Positions 40,544 through 53,603 of a DNA stretch of 64,000 nucleotides are shown in pieces. How positions within the stretch are numbered: the stretch's first letter is position 1; every line of letters begins with the position of its first letter. The stretch spans positions 11,191,501 to 11,255,500 of the forward strand of contig OX940870.1 in NCBI GenBank assembly GCA_954871525.1, given 5' to 3'. The stretch is from Parietaria judaica (Eukaryota > Streptophyta > Magnoliopsida > Rosales > Urticaceae). Under the pieces are notes generated by a model that saw nothing but the letters and a program-made list of their open reading frames with translations, was not told the origin of the DNA and did no database searches. Made by a program: the position numbers and the translations under genes.

Positions 40544-41205
40544 GTGTCTCTCTCTGTGTGGTTTAGATGATTGCTTCCTTATTTTGTGAACATTCATACC
40601 AAAACTGGTGTTTATTTTATAACAAAAATGTGGTTTGTTTCTTCTTGTTTACAGGGAATATAAACTCGTCGTTTCTCACATTTGTTGCCTCAATGGATTC
40701 GTGTCGTTTTCATGCAACGTGAGATTAACTGTCATAATTTTCTTGAGAATACTACTATCGTTTTTCTATACGTCTAGTGATTTCCTTTTCCATTTTTTTT
40801 CTTTCGGTTCTCAACAAGTAGATTTGTCGTTTTCATAAAAATATGTCGTTTTTCATCAATTTTGTCATACTAGAAGTCGTTTACTTAAATTTTTGTCTTC
40901 TTCTTTTAGATAGTTCTAATCTAAACGTTATTATTTATGTCATTTTTACGTTGTCCATTCGTCATTTTTATGTCGTTTCTTTTTTAAATTCAGACTGTTA
41001 CGTCGTTTTCCACCTTATACCTACTTCACTAGACAATTTCAATAATCAAAAGGGTAAAACATCATTCATTCCTTTAATAATGCCCAAAACTTATGCTGAG
41101 CAATTATTTACAAAGCATTATACCATCACAGACTTTGCTTTATTTCATCACTTAAATATACCATTTCAAGTTCTTTAAGAAGAGGAATCAACCAAGTGGC
41201 CACTC
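40544..41205. other. gtcgttt-rich region downstream of the lectin gene
   Basis: The heptamer gtcgttt recurs about seven times between 40665 and 41010 (for example near 40667, 40701, 40823, 40846 and 40876). No gene recognised. The right end is likely lectin 3' UTR. Confidence 0.5.
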
Positions 41206-43749
41206 TTAGAAGACTTTGAAGAGAGACGGCTTTGCGTTCTTCTGATTTCCGAGCCAGTGTTGCATATGAACGCCGATTGCATCCAAGTACTGGCTGCTCC
41301 TTCCGTGGAAGCCCACCACTTTACCCTCGGTGGTTGTCGACGTGAAGAACGTTCCTATCTCATCTCCGAACGGACCGTACTTGCCACGAGTAGTGTAAAA
41401 TGTCAACGATCTAATCGCTTTTGCCTTGTCATGATCTTTAGTAACACTGCCATAATACCCGGATATGCACACCAGTACCTCATTCGGATACTCCAATTTT
41501 ACCTGTAAAAAGTACATAAACAAAGTTTGGTTAATGAATGTTTCTGTCCAATAAAGTCTTGAAGTCGGTGATGGAGTACGTACACGGTGAGTCGTATTTC
41601 CAAGATTGCTTCCGTGTTTAACGGACCAAACGGATTGGCCATTCCGATCGAACTCGATCTGAATAGAGCATATGGCCTCATCTGATTTGGTCAGATATAT
41701 TTGCTTAATCCCGGAGAAAACACCATCGTCCCATTGTCTACCTCCTTCACCTCCCCACGGGCCTGGTCCGCTCAGCGAAGGTTCCTTAACCACTCCACAA
41801 GCAACCTTCAAAAACCCGACATGTCAAGATTTCGATACTTTAAACAATATTTATTTTCTAAGTTCACGCGTCAAGTATTTGACGGAAGAAGAGGAATAAA
41901 TCAGTTGTTAAGTACGAAGTTTAAGAGAAAAAAATCGGTTGCTTAGAATTAATCGTAAATATTGTTTTTCTTATAGTGATTTTTGTGTTCTTTTGAGAGA
42001 ATTGGGTTTACTTTTTCGGCCGGTCCTCGCTTTGTGACGACTAGCTTGTTTTGCCAGTTAGGATTGTCAATCTCGGACAAAGACGATTCATGTCGGGGCT
42101 GTTTTTGATCCGTACCAAACGGGACAAGTGCTTTTGCATTTGCAGAATCAGTGGCCGGCAGAAGCGGCTGTGTCGCCGGTGGAACCTTGCACTGTATAAA
42201 ATACACGCCCAGAGCGTCCAAGAACAAACCTTTCCGCCCGTAAAACCCGAGGATCTTGCCTTCCTTGTCACCCGTAGTGAAATGGCTTCCTTGCTCTTCT
42301 CCAAACGGGCCGTGCTTTCCTCTGTTGGTGTGGAAAGTAAGAGACTTTATCACATTCGGTCCCTTGTACATCGCAGGGCTGAACGTTCCCGTTATATGAG
42401 TCAAAACCTCCTTCGGGTAGTCAAATATCACCTGCAAAACGAGCACCGTTAAAGATTCGCCGATCAACCATTAGATCACCGTGTGGATTGATTGATGTCT
42501 TTACCTTGTCGTGTCTGAAACCTCCGGTTCCGCCGTGTCGGGGACCCCAAACCGATTCACCGTTCCGGTCATAGAGGACCTTCAAGTACACCACTCCGAC
42601 GTTCCTTGAAAGATTGATCTGTTTGATCCCCGTGTAGCATCCTTCGTCAAACACTGCGCCTCCGGTGCCGCCCCACGGACCACATTTCACTGCTCCATCC
42701 ACCATCAACGGAGTTCTAGCCTTCTCGGCTTCAGGCTTAATCTACATTTAAGAAAAATTTTGTGTTAATAAGAGCACATGCATATACTGATTGCAGGCTT
42801 GCAGCATCACTACGTAGTACGTACTTTCATTTTAGAATTCTTGGCCTTGCTGTCAGTGCTAGAATCGCGGTCGGAATCGGAAGTAGAATCAGATTCAGAG
42901 AGCTTTTGGGGGAAATTCCGAGCTTCTTTGGCGCTGTAGTCGTCCGATCTCTGTCGCACGGCAACAACGATGTCGTAGCTTTGACCGACACTCCCTTGAA
43001 TCACCGAGAAGCCATTGACGAGGTTCTGATCAGGCTTTGCATTCACAATGTAGTTTCCCGTGTGATACACTGTCTTGTTTGGCTCGCCAAGTTGCTGATC
43101 GTAAATGGGCTTCGTATGAACCCCAATGGCGTCGAGAAACCAGTCGGCCATGCCATGAAACCCAACGATCTTGACACCGCTCATTGGGAAAGAAAAAGAC
43201 GTGCCTCGCTCGACGCCGAACGGACCGTACGTTTTCTTGTTGCTCTTTAGTGTGAGTGACCGAACCACGGTCGAACCCCACTCGTTTACCTTGCCGTAGT
43301 AGCCGTTGACTGAGGTCAAAAATTCATCCGGGCAGTCAAGCTTCACCTGAACAACATAAATATGTAAATCATTGAACAATATATACAACATATACATATG
43401 TATATATACACATTGTTTTCTAGGCAATCCTTAATCAAATTATATTATGTCAGAATAACAAATATATAAATATGGTGTTGAGGTTGAATACTAGTGAGTA
43501 GTGACACTCGCAAACGAACATACTCACGTTGTCGGTTTTGAAACCTCCGCGACCACCGTGCTTGTTGGACCAAACAGTGGCCCCTTGCTTGTCGTATTCG
43601 ATCTGAATGGAGTCGATGGCTGTTCCGTGAGAGATCACCACTTGCCTCACCCCGGAATAAGCTCCGTCATCGAACGCTATCCCATCTTTCCCACCCCATG
43701 GCCCAACCGCCATGGCCTTCTTTCCCAGGTCCGCAGTCCCCTTCTGCAT
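41206..43749 (-). CDS. Jacalin-related lectin with three jacalin domains
   Basis: Six coding exons on the minus strand: 43749-43528, 43346-42825, 42741-42505, 42431-42012, 41805-41584 and 41502-41206, all phase 0, giving 639 aa. Each jacalin domain is encoded by two exons split at the same place (..GGF/KLDCP-type junction). Domain starts read VGPWGGKDG, CGPWGGTGG and PGPWGGEGG; each sugar-loop end reads G-x-x-x-x-(F/Y)LDA(I/L)GV (WFLDAIGVH, LFLDALGVY, QYLDAIGVH). This is typical of cytosolic mannose-binding plant lectins. Domains 1 and 2 are joined by a long linker with a Ser/Asp-rich run (SESDSTSDSDRDSSTDS). The start could instead be 43713, where a good ATG context lies next to AVGPWGG, or a non-coding first exon may lie near 43850-43900. 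If the donor at 42011 is not used, the protein stops at 41949 after two domains. Confidence 0.88.
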
Positions 43750-43959
43750 TATATTACATATAACAAAAGAAACCAACATAATGAGTAATATGTAGCTCCC
43801 TCACGACATTGAGAAGCTGAGAGAGCTATTTACCACGCTGGAATCACGCAGAGACGGTTAAGGAAGCGACGCCGATGTTCGAAAGGGCGCTCCGTTGAGG
43901 TGTGTAAGTTGTGGTGAGGAGAAGGAAGATCTGCTAGGGTTTTATGACCACGTAAAAGT

Positions 43960-44908
43960 GTTGAGTTATGGGAAGAAACTCTAAAATATTGAGAGCACTA
44001 TGAAGGGCAATGGCTTCACAGAGAAGCATCAGATCCTTCGCGACACAGAGTCTTCGTCTTTTGCTAGATAGATTTGGAGAGAAGAGATGTCAGATCACGT
44101 ATTTATTCTCGTTTTACGAATATTATGAAGCTTTCTTTGCATGGGAAAATAGACACGTTGTGTAAATGAGCATATACTTTCTTGAATTACATACGCATAG
44201 CTTTGTTTTTCAGCTATTATGTTGACGAATATATCATCGTGGAATATTGCTTTCTTATACAACTGATACACGGTGGATTCCTTGTTAATTTGTCTGTCAC
44301 AAGCTTTTACCGTTCTTTTTTCGCTGCAGATCTGCGAACAGAATCCTGCAACGACAGTGTGATAAACACGCAGTGATTCCGTAGGGCAAAACCAGAAATT
44401 AGTCTTTTTTATAAACATCCTTTTCGGAGTTCCGATGTTACAACCCTCTTTCTCTCGCTTTCTCTTTATGCTACACGTACCACAATGAATGTCTGGGACA
44501 AGCCATATACTCTAAAAGTAGGATTACACCAGGTCGATCAACATGATTGTTATGTCGGGTTTTTACATCGGATTCGGTGAATTAGACTTCACAACTCAAC
44601 ACCAGAAACTATAGGAGAGCTTGGACCGTGTTTTCAAAGCAAGTCTGTCACTTAAAGTTATCACTGCTGATAATGAGAAAATCAAACTCAAATATGCAAA
44701 AAAACTAACATGCCAAAACATGAAATGGAATGACCATTACAATTGGGTAAATGTACACACCTATTTCTCCATTTACATTTCGCTATTTCCTCACATTTTT
44801 TCTAGAGTAAATCGAGTTAAACCTCACCTGCTATACATTTTATACACACATATATAATATACACATATATGTATGGAAACATTTAATCAATCATAGCAAG
44901 GGTTTCAT
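43960..44908. other. Lectin promoter and intergenic DNA
   Basis: Upstream region of the minus-strand lectin gene followed by the 3' region of the minus-strand PPR gene. No other gene seen. Confidence 0.5.
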
Positions 44909-47575
44909 CTACCAATAGTCTCTACAAGAACAATGGCCATTACTAAATCGGTGAAGGCACTTCGAATCACTCACATAAATCTCACATTTATGTAACTTAG
45001 ACACATACTTCGCTGTCTCGTGGCAATCACCGCACATTCTGAGACTCTTAATTATTCTGATAGACCGGTTTTTCTTCGGGAAACAGATGAGGGAAAGCGC
45101 AATTGCCAGCTTCTCGCTATGTACACCGCCAACTTCTTCCTTCTCCTCTTCCTCGAGACAAAGCCCATCGTGAAACCCAGATTTACTGGTCATGTGTCCT
45201 GAAATCTCACTAATCCAAGGGTACAAATAAGGTTCAGACTGATCCCCGATGAAAAGCGTATAGACCCGGTTTTCAAGTTCAATCCACGATCGCCCCAGAT
45301 ACTTTTTCGTATTCACGTTCTCTTTTTCAAGCTGTTGCAGCTTTTGATCAGCCTCGGGTTTCCCGAGCAAAGCATGAGCCTGTGATCTTAAGTGTTGGAT
45401 CAAATAATTTCCGGGTTCTAGTTCGAGTATGTTGTCCATAGCAAGCACGGCGAATCTAATTTTCCGATGAGCTCTGCTTGCTGTAAGCAAAGTCGCCCAA
45501 ACAGAGGAATCTGGCTCTAATGGCATATTATCTGTAAAATCCATGGCTTCGACAAACCTACCGGCACGACCAAATAGATCTACCATAGCAGAATAATGTT
45601 CTAAACCCGGAATAATGCGATAATCTTCACACATACTAGAGAAAGTTTGCTTCCCTTTTTCAACTTGCCCTAAAAGACTATAGGCATAGATGAGACTGAG
45701 AAAAGTACCTCGGTTTGGTTCGAATCCCGAAATCTTCATCTGATCAAACAAATCGAGAGCGGCTTTTGGGAAACCGTGGAAGACATAGCCAGATATTATC
45801 GAGTTCCAAGTGATGATGTCTTTGGATAAAATTCCATCGAAAACAGTCCTTGAATATCGAATATTCCCCGACTTGGCGTAAGTTCCCACTAAGGAATTCA
45901 CCACTGAGAGTTCGGATTCCAAGCTTCTTCGCAGTATTGAACAGTGAATTTCTCTTACCTTATTAGCTGCAACGAGATTTCCGCACGCAGGCAATACGCT
46001 CAACACCGTGACCAAGTTCGGCACAACAGAGTGGGATTGCATGTTTCGGAACATCCAAAGCGCCTTGTCTTTCTCACCAAATTGAAGGTAACCAGCGACG
46101 AGAGAGTTCCACGTTGCGGCATTTCGTTGGATTTTCCCATCGTTTTCCATTCTCTGAAATAGATCCATGGCTTGATCTTCATCGCCGCTATGAATATATC
46201 CCGTTATCATCACATTCCACGTTATGACATTAGGCGATACATCTGATTCCTGCATCTTCAAGAAGAGTTCATAAGCCTTACCGCAGTAGCCGGCTTGGCA
46301 GTACCCTCCAATCAGAGAGTTCCAAGTGTAAACGTCTATCTCCGCCATCGTATCAAAGACACTCTGCGCAGCTTCCATGTCCCCGCACTTCGAATGCATG
46401 TCGATGAGCGCGTTTCCAACTAGAACATCTTTCGTAAGACCAGATTTGGTGGCAAAAGCATAAATTTCCAGCCCCTTCACAAGTGATTTCAGAGATGCAC
46501 AAGCCGAAACCGTGCTTGCGATGGTCACTGCATTCGGTTCCACTCCCGCCAACAGCATTTCTCTGAAAAATTCCAAGGCTTGATTTCTCCTATTATTATG
46601 GGCAAACCCCGAAATCATCGAAGTCCAAGTAAACACGTCAGGAGTTAATCCAAGACTCACCATCTTCTTCATTAGTCCCACGGCAACATCATTCTCGCCC
46701 AACTGATTATAACTAGCGATCATTATATTCCACGTCACCATACCCGGCTCGATCCCTTCCTCTATCATCGCAAGGAACAACCGATCCGCTTCTTCAACCC
46801 GACCTGTGTGGCAAAACCCGGATATAACAGAATTCCAGCTCACCGTGTTCCTATTCTTCATACGGTCGAAAACCTTCATCGCCCAATTAAGTTTCCCGAG
46901 CTTCACATAAACCGCCAGAATCGAATTGCACACACGAACAGAGCCACCAATTCCACAACGAACCACAAGTGAGTGTATCGCCTTCGTGGTCTCGATATCG
47001 CCACAATGTCCGCACGCATCCAAGATCTTCGGAAACAGGACGCGATCGGGCAGACAACCGTCTCGAACCATCCGGAAGAAAAGCTCCAAAACCTCCTTCC
47101 ACTTCCTCTGCCGTGAGAAGGCGCCGATCATGGCCGACCAAGTGAACAAGTTTCTTTCACGCATTCCGTCGAACACCCTTCGCGCGTCGTCTAAGTACCC
47201 GCATTTCGCGTACATACTCACAAGCTTAGTCTCAACGAACGGATTGACATCCTCAACAATGCCTATACGAGCGTGGAGCTTCCGGCCCAGTTCGATCGAG
47301 TTCATGTCGATGCAAGACTGAAGGAGATTCATGTACGTACCAGGCGTGAGCTTCGAGCCGCTCTCAGCCATGGCGTCCAGACCCGCAACGGCGTCATAGA
47401 CACGTCCCTCTTTGCATAGGCTGTTCAAGTGCGAATTGGTATGAGCTTCGGCGGAGAGGGAGAGAACTGGCTTGAAGGTGGGTTTTAATGGCGATTCGGA
47501 AGCGTATGTGCTTGACTTGGTTGGAATGGTGGATAGGGGAAGTCTGAAGTTGCAGGGAATGACCAGGTTCTCCAT
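44909..47575 (-). CDS. DYW-class pentatricopeptide repeat protein
   Basis: A single intronless frame of 888 codons, usual for the family. After a short N-terminal region with organelle-targeting character, PPR motifs run from about residue 75 to 690 (for example LFTWSAMIGAFSRQRKWKEV, VTWNIMIASYNQLG, ITWNSIISGYVFHG). The E/E+ region and the DYW deaminase-like domain follow: HSEKLAIAL supplies the His-x-Glu zinc and catalytic motif, CGDCHETAKY supplies Cys-x-x-Cys, and the protein ends exactly in DYW. Such proteins bind organellar transcripts and carry out C-to-U RNA editing in plastids or mitochondria. From memory the repeat-by-repeat wording resembles Arabidopsis At1g19720; orthology is inference. 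The target site cannot be deduced by eye. Confidence 0.95.
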   Translation of the reverse strand: MENLVIPCNFRLPLSTIPTKSSTYASESPLKPTFKPVLSLSAEAHTNSHLNSLCKEGRVYDAVAGLDAMAESGSKLTPGTYMNLLQSCIDMNSIELGRKLHARIGIVEDVNPFVETKLVSMYAKCGYLDDARRVFDGMRERNLFTWSAMIGAFSRQRKWKEVLELFFRMVRDGCLPDRVLFPKILDACGHCGDIETTKAIHSLVVRCGIGGSVRVCNSILAVYVKLGKLNWAMKVFDRMKNRNTVSWNSVISGFCHTGRVEEADRLFLAMIEEGIEPGMVTWNIMIASYNQLGENDVAVGLMKKMVSLGLTPDVFTWTSMISGFAHNNRRNQALEFFREMLLAGVEPNAVTIASTVSACASLKSLVKGLEIYAFATKSGLTKDVLVGNALIDMHSKCGDMEAAQSVFDTMAEIDVYTWNSLIGGYCQAGYCGKAYELFLKMQESDVSPNVITWNVMITGYIHSGDEDQAMDLFQRMENDGKIQRNAATWNSLVAGYLQFGEKDKALWMFRNMQSHSVVPNLVTVLSVLPACGNLVAANKVREIHCSILRRSLESELSVVNSLVGTYAKSGNIRYSRTVFDGILSKDIITWNSIISGYVFHGFPKAALDLFDQMKISGFEPNRGTFLSLIYAYSLLGQVEKGKQTFSSMCEDYRIIPGLEHYSAMVDLFGRAGRFVEAMDFTDNMPLEPDSSVWATLLTASRAHRKIRFAVLAMDNILELEPGNYLIQHLRSQAHALLGKPEADQKLQQLEKENVNTKKYLGRSWIELENRVYTLFIGDQSEPYLYPWISEISGHMTSKSGFHDGLCLEEEEKEEVGGVHSEKLAIALSLICFPKKNRSIRIIKSLRMCGDCHETAKYVSKLHKCEIYVSDSKCLHRFSNGHCSCRDYW

Positions 47576-48748
47576 TGTTGAGCTCTGAAAGCTTCTTCGG
47601 GACTGAACTGAACATCCACACTATGAGCTGCTTGGAGTGTGTGGTACGCATTCAGAGATTGTACACGTGTCCCAAAGTGGATAGCTGGGGAACGTGTACA
47701 AAATAACAATTATCGTTTATTTCAATTCAATGTCGTTTTCATCAGTATTTTTTTTTTTTTTTTTTATCGAATTAGGGACTGTGGTCATATGATTAATTTT
47801 GTTATAATTTAAACTTAAATCAACTTTAATACATATAAAAAAACCCATATTATATATATATGGCATAAATACTGGTACTATTGCTCAAGCCATTTATTAC
47901 ACTCTAATTGTTTATAGGATAAATGAGGAAAATGCTCATTTGTGACTCAAAGTTTAAAAAAATGTCAATTTCTAATTATGACAGTCATAACCACCAACAA
48001 ATTAAAATATTGACTAATATGCCCTTCTAATTAAGCCACGTTTAATTTTAATTCGTTTTTTTTAACTAAAAATACAAATATTTTCCTTAAATGTAGCTAA
48101 CTAAATAAATTAAAATCCATCCTTCCTATTTTAACGATTAAACAAATATTTTTCGAATTAATCATCTCTACTTAAAGTTTGTAACAAATCTTATTTTTTA
48201 TTTTTTGGTCCATATTAATCAGTATTATTTTCCATTTTTCTCCCCTATTAAACAGTATTTTAGAAACAAAATTTCAAATCAATTCTCTGCAATTTTACGA
48301 ATCTGTAATTAAATTTACATAACTATATTTACGTAATTATATTTACGATTTTGTATTTTTATGTAACTATATTTACGATTCTACATTTTTACGTAACTAT
48401 GTTTACTAAGCATGGTCCCATGTACAAAAATCAAAGGCTTAAAAAGAATTAAACACACAATAATCCAAGGATCTCACACAAAACGTAATTGTTGGTGAGT
48501 ATATTTACGTATATTAAAAAACTGAAAATATATGTACACAATTTATTAAAATGTTGAACCTGTTGAACTGTAATATTTACGAAATTCTAAAAACTGTAAT
48601 TATATTTACAAAAAACTCTAAATAAATTTACAGTTTATTTACACGAAGCGAAGATGGAGAGAGAAGCTAAAGGTGATCGATCGATTGAGAAGCCCCAATA
48701 TCGATTGAGAATCAATCGAAACACGTCACCGCCGGAAAAAGCTATATG
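47576..48748. other. PPR promoter and AT-rich intergenic DNA
   Basis: No gene. Repeated tttacgtaactatatttacg variants at about 48310-48410 form a small degenerate tandem array. Sequence near 48650-48748 appears again in modified form beyond the copia element, near 59030. Confidence 0.5.
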
Positions 48749-48753
48749 CACTA

Positions 48754-51519
48754 TGCTGGAAATCGGAGGTATCAAGCCGACTTCCTTACCACGATAATAA
48801 CCTCCGGGCCGTCCCGGTAACATTTAAAAATTCATTTTAAAGCGGAAATCCTGTTATCGGACCGACGACACGGATATCGGGTAATAACAAAACGAGATCT
48901 GATAAATATTTCGAATCTAATATTTTCATATTCATTATTAATAATCTAGTCGAACAGGAAATAAATAGAAAGCAGTAAATGGTTGCATTTATTTACCCAA
49001 TGCATAAGGCCGTACCTCAACTGATGATTCCGGCTGCGCGTTCTGACTTGGGCAGGGCTCCGTCGGTGCTGAGGGAAACTCCCGTGATCTTCCGGGATAT
49101 TCTCCTGGATTCCTCGCTACCAAAGCGTGGGCTTCGCTGGCAGGACTCCGTTGCAAAATTTAACTGACGGTTCTTTTAAAGCTACCGGAGAAAAATAAGA
49201 CTAAGCCGAACCAGAAAAGAGATCAGAAGCAGAAAACTCGCAGACCCTAGAGAGAGAGGGAGAGCTCGAGTTTTTGCTCTGGGGAGAGGTGTATTAAATG
49301 TGTAGAATTAGCTTCCTATTTATAGGCTCAAGCTGTAACCGATTTGGAGATTTTCCCTCCCAATTTTCGAATTCTTTTAATTAAATATAAATAATTATTT
49401 CAATCCAATGATCCAGATTCAATCTCATCTAGATCCAATGGATATAATTAATCAGGGATTTAATTAATTAAATAATATAAGATAAGATTAAAACATTTAA
49501 TCTTATCATCATATTATATATTTTCGAATTATATTATACATATATATTTAAATTTGAATTTGTTAATGATTATCTAGATCCAATGGTTAAAATTAAATCT
49601 TAAACCAATCCAATGGATCAAATCAATTAGGGATAAAGTCAAATACCCTAGGGTTTTACAAAACCCTAATTCAAACTTTTATCTCAAATTTATTCGAATT
49701 TTAATATCATATATATAATATTAATTAATTTCTAATCCGACGGTTTAAAGATAAAATCTCAAAACCGATCCAACGGACATAATTAATTAAGCAAATTCGA
49801 AATACCTAAACTTGGTCACCAAGTTTCAATTTCGAATTATATTAGGGTTCAAATCAATTATCTCAATCCAACGGTTGATACTAAATCATAACCAATCCAA
49901 TGGATTAAATTGATTTTAGGGTTTTTGCCAAGATACCAAACTTCAGGTACTATTGCCGCAAAAATAAAATCTTCTATATCAGAGATTCGAATTTAACTAG
50001 GGTTTGTTTTTCTCCAAACACTAATTCGAATATACACATAAAATAATATATAAATATATTATTTATTTATCAATATAAATCCTTTAATTATTAATTAATT
50101 ATTAATAAGATATTAATAATTAAATCCAAATAATTAAATTATATTAATAAAGCCTGATCTCTTTATCACACATTAAATGTCATGGCGCAACACCATCATT
50201 TAAATTCGTGACATGTGATTTAATTTCATAGTTTATCGAACCGAGTCATAAACTTAGAAAATCTATAAATCACAAACCGTAAGTCAGAATGACTTGGTTC
50301 AAAAAGCAAAGTTGCTTAGAATTTAATTTAGAACAACATGGTGCTGTTCGAAAATCTTAATTCTAACTTTCTTTTTATCAGTTACTTTCGTGTACCAAAA
50401 TATGATACTTTTGCCACGCTATCGATAAAACCATCTGACGTCTGACACAGACTTGTCAGTTTTATAAGTCCAGCCAAATGATTAAACATTTTCCAGAATG
50501 TATTTTAATCACGTACGTATCATCCGTTACGGAGTTATCCTGGGGACCATGGACCCGTATCACTTAAGCTCCAACGAACTGCTAGGTGTTCGTCAAACCT
50601 CGAAGTGATTCCACTATAGACCCGAGGCTACACTCTTTAGTGATACGGTATATATTATTCCCTTATATACAGCAGGGTGTCCATTAGATTCAATCAAATA
50701 CCGATTATTGTCCTTTCACTTGATGACCCACACAAGAGCAGGCGGTTTATACCGTAATGCCCCTCAATGCATTTTCATCCATGACTCAGCCAGTAATATT
50801 ATGAGTAACCCACTTATGGTTTCGATTCATAAGTTGCGCACGGGTACCTCTCACTTCTCACCACTGACAATCAAGGGAATCATCATGACTCTGAAAGAGA
50901 GCTGTGTGATGCTCATGTCTATGATAAAGCAATCCTTACTACTGACTATCATGTTCCCAAAATAATAGTGTTGGGAACAACGGTAATATCTTGTGTTCTT
51001 TAACGGTTAAATCAAAGAACAATAAAGCCAGCAGCTTGGACTCATGACCACTCAGGACTTAGAACTAATATCCATTTGATCATCATTTTGCGACTCAACT
51101 GCAAGTTGTCAGTGACGGTCTTATATGACAAATTCTTGAGTTTAAGTCAGGTCCAGTCCAGTATGAAGACGCTTCATACTTAATGCACTTCTAGTGAGTG
51201 TTGACACACACAAAATCCAGAATAGGATTGTCACTTCAGTCACATTAATGACCTTACCGATTAATGGGCTCCCACCCAGTTAATCAGGTCACAGACATTT
51301 TAAGTTCATTTATTATGTTTATTAATTCTTCCTCACATGACTCTTTTGTGATAATAATAACATAATTGCATCCTTTATGAACTAAGGAATCAAACATTCT
51401 ATTTTACTCTACAGAAACTATAATAAGATTAACATAATAAGTACCATCTTTATTCAACGACTTGTCATAATCTTTTACAAATGGATAAATATCTTGTTTA
51501 AGGACACACATGTCCAACA
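48754..51519 (-). repeat. 3' LTR of the large copia element
   Basis: 2766 bp partner of 56246-59000. The open frame 50708-50965 and others within it are non-coding. The first 2.3 kb (element sense) are also shared with the LTR at 27276-29726. Confidence 0.92.
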
Positions 51520-51532
51520 ATCTCCCACTTGT
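51520..51532 (-). other. Polypurine tract of the large copia element
   Basis: Minus strand ACAAGTGGGAGAT directly precedes the 3' LTR start TGTTGG, a standard copia arrangement. Confidence 0.88.
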
Positions 51533-51534
51533 AC

Positions 51535-53165
51535 TTAAATAAGATGACTCATGTCTTTCACGCCCATATTATCCAGATGCCTCCTGAATATTTTCTCTGG
51601 CAACGTCTTGGTAAATGGACCAGCCAGATTGTCCTTCGAAGCTATTTTCACAACCCGTACGTCCCCACGACGTACTATATCTCTAATGAGATGGTATTTC
51701 CTTTCTATATGTTTCGCCTTGTTATGGTCTCTGGGCTCTTTCGAATTGGCCACAGCTCCACTGTTATCACAGTATAGCGTTTGTGGTCCATCTACATCTG
51801 GGACTACACCCAGTTCCATGTAGAAATTCTTTAGCCAAACTGATTCCTTGGCTGCTTCACATGCAGCCACATATTCAGCTTCCATTGTGGAATCTGCGAT
51901 ACAGGATTGCTTTACGCTTCTCCAGAATATCGCTCCACCAGCAAGGGTGTACACTGCTCCCGATGTTGATTTTCTCGCGTCTTTGTCAGACATAAAATCT
52001 GAGTCAGTGTACCCTAGTGGATTCAGATCTGAACCTGAAAACTCTAACATATAGTTTCTCGTTCTCCGAAGATACTTGAGAATGTTCTTCACTGCAATCC
52101 AGTGAGACATACCGGGGTTGGATTGGTAACTACTAACCATTCCCACAGCGTAACAGATATCTGGTCTTGTACACTGCATAGTGTACATCAGACTTCCCAC
52201 TCCTAAAGCATAGGGTACCCGCCTCATCTCGTCTTGCTCTTCCGGAGAAGTTGGACACTAGTTCCTGTTTAGGAACACTCCATGCCTGGTTGGTAAATTA
52301 CCGCCCTAGGAGTTTGTCATTGCAAAACGTTCAAGCACCTTATCAATGTAAGCTTCTTGTGACAAGGCTAGAAACCTGTTGTTGCGATCCCTAAAGATAC
52401 GGATCCCAAGAACATAACTGGCTTCTCCCATATCCTTCATTTGGAATTGCATAGATAGCCACGCTTTCACGTCTGATAATCTTTTCACACTGTTTCTAAT
52501 GAGAAGAATATCATCGACGTATAGAACAAGAAAAATCTCCACGGACTCATCATTGAGTTTGTAAATGCAGGCTTTAGTTTCATTCTGAATGAACCCATAG
52601 GTCTTGATGGTCTCATCAAACCTTAGATTCCAGGATATGGAAGCTTGCTTCAATCCATAAATGGACTTGAGTAACCTGCAAACTTTCCTTTCTTGACCCT
52701 GTTGCATGAACCCTTCTGGTTGGTCCATATAGATGTTCTCGTCAATGTACCCGTTCAGGAATGCGGTTTTGACGTCCATCTGCTATATCTCGTAATTGAG
52801 ACTACAGGCTATGGCCATGAGAATCCGGATGGACTTATACTTAGCGACTGGAGCGAAGGTCTCATCGAAATCAATACCTTCTCTCTGGGTAAAACCCTTT
52901 GCCACTAGTCTAGCCTTGAAGGTTTCAACCTTCCCGTCCACTCCTCTCTTTCTCTTGTATACCCATTTATTCCCTATGGTTTTGAAGCCATCAGGTAGGT
53001 TTACAAGTTCCCAGACTTCATTAGAATCCATTGATTCTATTTCTTGGTTCATGGCTTCCTGTCATTCTCCCTTATCAAGATCCATCATTGCTTCCTTGAA
53101 GCTTATGGGATCTTCAACACTAGTGTTTGAAACATCTAGGTCAAAAACCAGCTGGGTTTACGCGT
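51535..53165 (-). pseudogene. Copia reverse transcriptase and RNase H, truncated and interrupted
   Basis: One frame from 53165 to 51535 encodes the reverse transcriptase (NKWVYKRKRGVDGKVETFKAR, DFDETFAPVAK, MDVKTAFLNGYIDENIYM, catalytic LYVDDILLI) and RNase H (YTDSDFMSDKDARKSTSG, STMEAEYVAACEAAKE, YCDNSGAVANSKEPRDHNKA). The frame never shifts but has four stops: 53062-53064, 52780-52782, 52303-52305 and 52258-52260. The motif order and final segment (KIASKDNLAGPFTKTL) are typical of Ty1/copia. The upstream border near 53165 is abrupt: integrase and protease are gone. Confidence 0.92.
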
Positions 53166-53179
53166 AGTGTTTAACCGTT

Positions 53180-53295
53180 CACAAGAACCTCCCACTACGT
53201 CTGAGTATTCCCAGAGTTTCTAATGAAACTCTTATAGTGACTACTCGTAGTATTTGATATTAACCTCCCACTACATCTGAGTATCACTTGGTTCT
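53180..53295. repeat. Short imperfect tandem repeat, about 75-bp period
   Basis: The segment acctcccactac(g/a)tctgagtat occurs near 53187 and again near 53263. It marks the border between the truncated pol and the unrelated segment to the right. Confidence 0.7.
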
Positions 53296-53603
53296 GATCA
53301 TGGGACCGTGATTTCCACTCTCCATTTGACAACAATCACTGTTATCTGTTACACAATGATTATCTTTTATATCATATCTAAAAAAATGATATTCAATTAC
53401 ATATGAATTGAAAAAGATTTATTGAAGACTATTAAAGTAACATGTCAGGCGTTTATGAATAATTCAAAATGATCATTTCATTGATAAAGAATTATAAACA
53501 TAAACTGAGGTCTTAAATGAGATGCAAGAATTGTAATGACAACAAACTTAAATCGAATTCAAACTTAAAAACAGCAAGTTCCTTTCTTCGAGTCACTCGA
53601 ATA

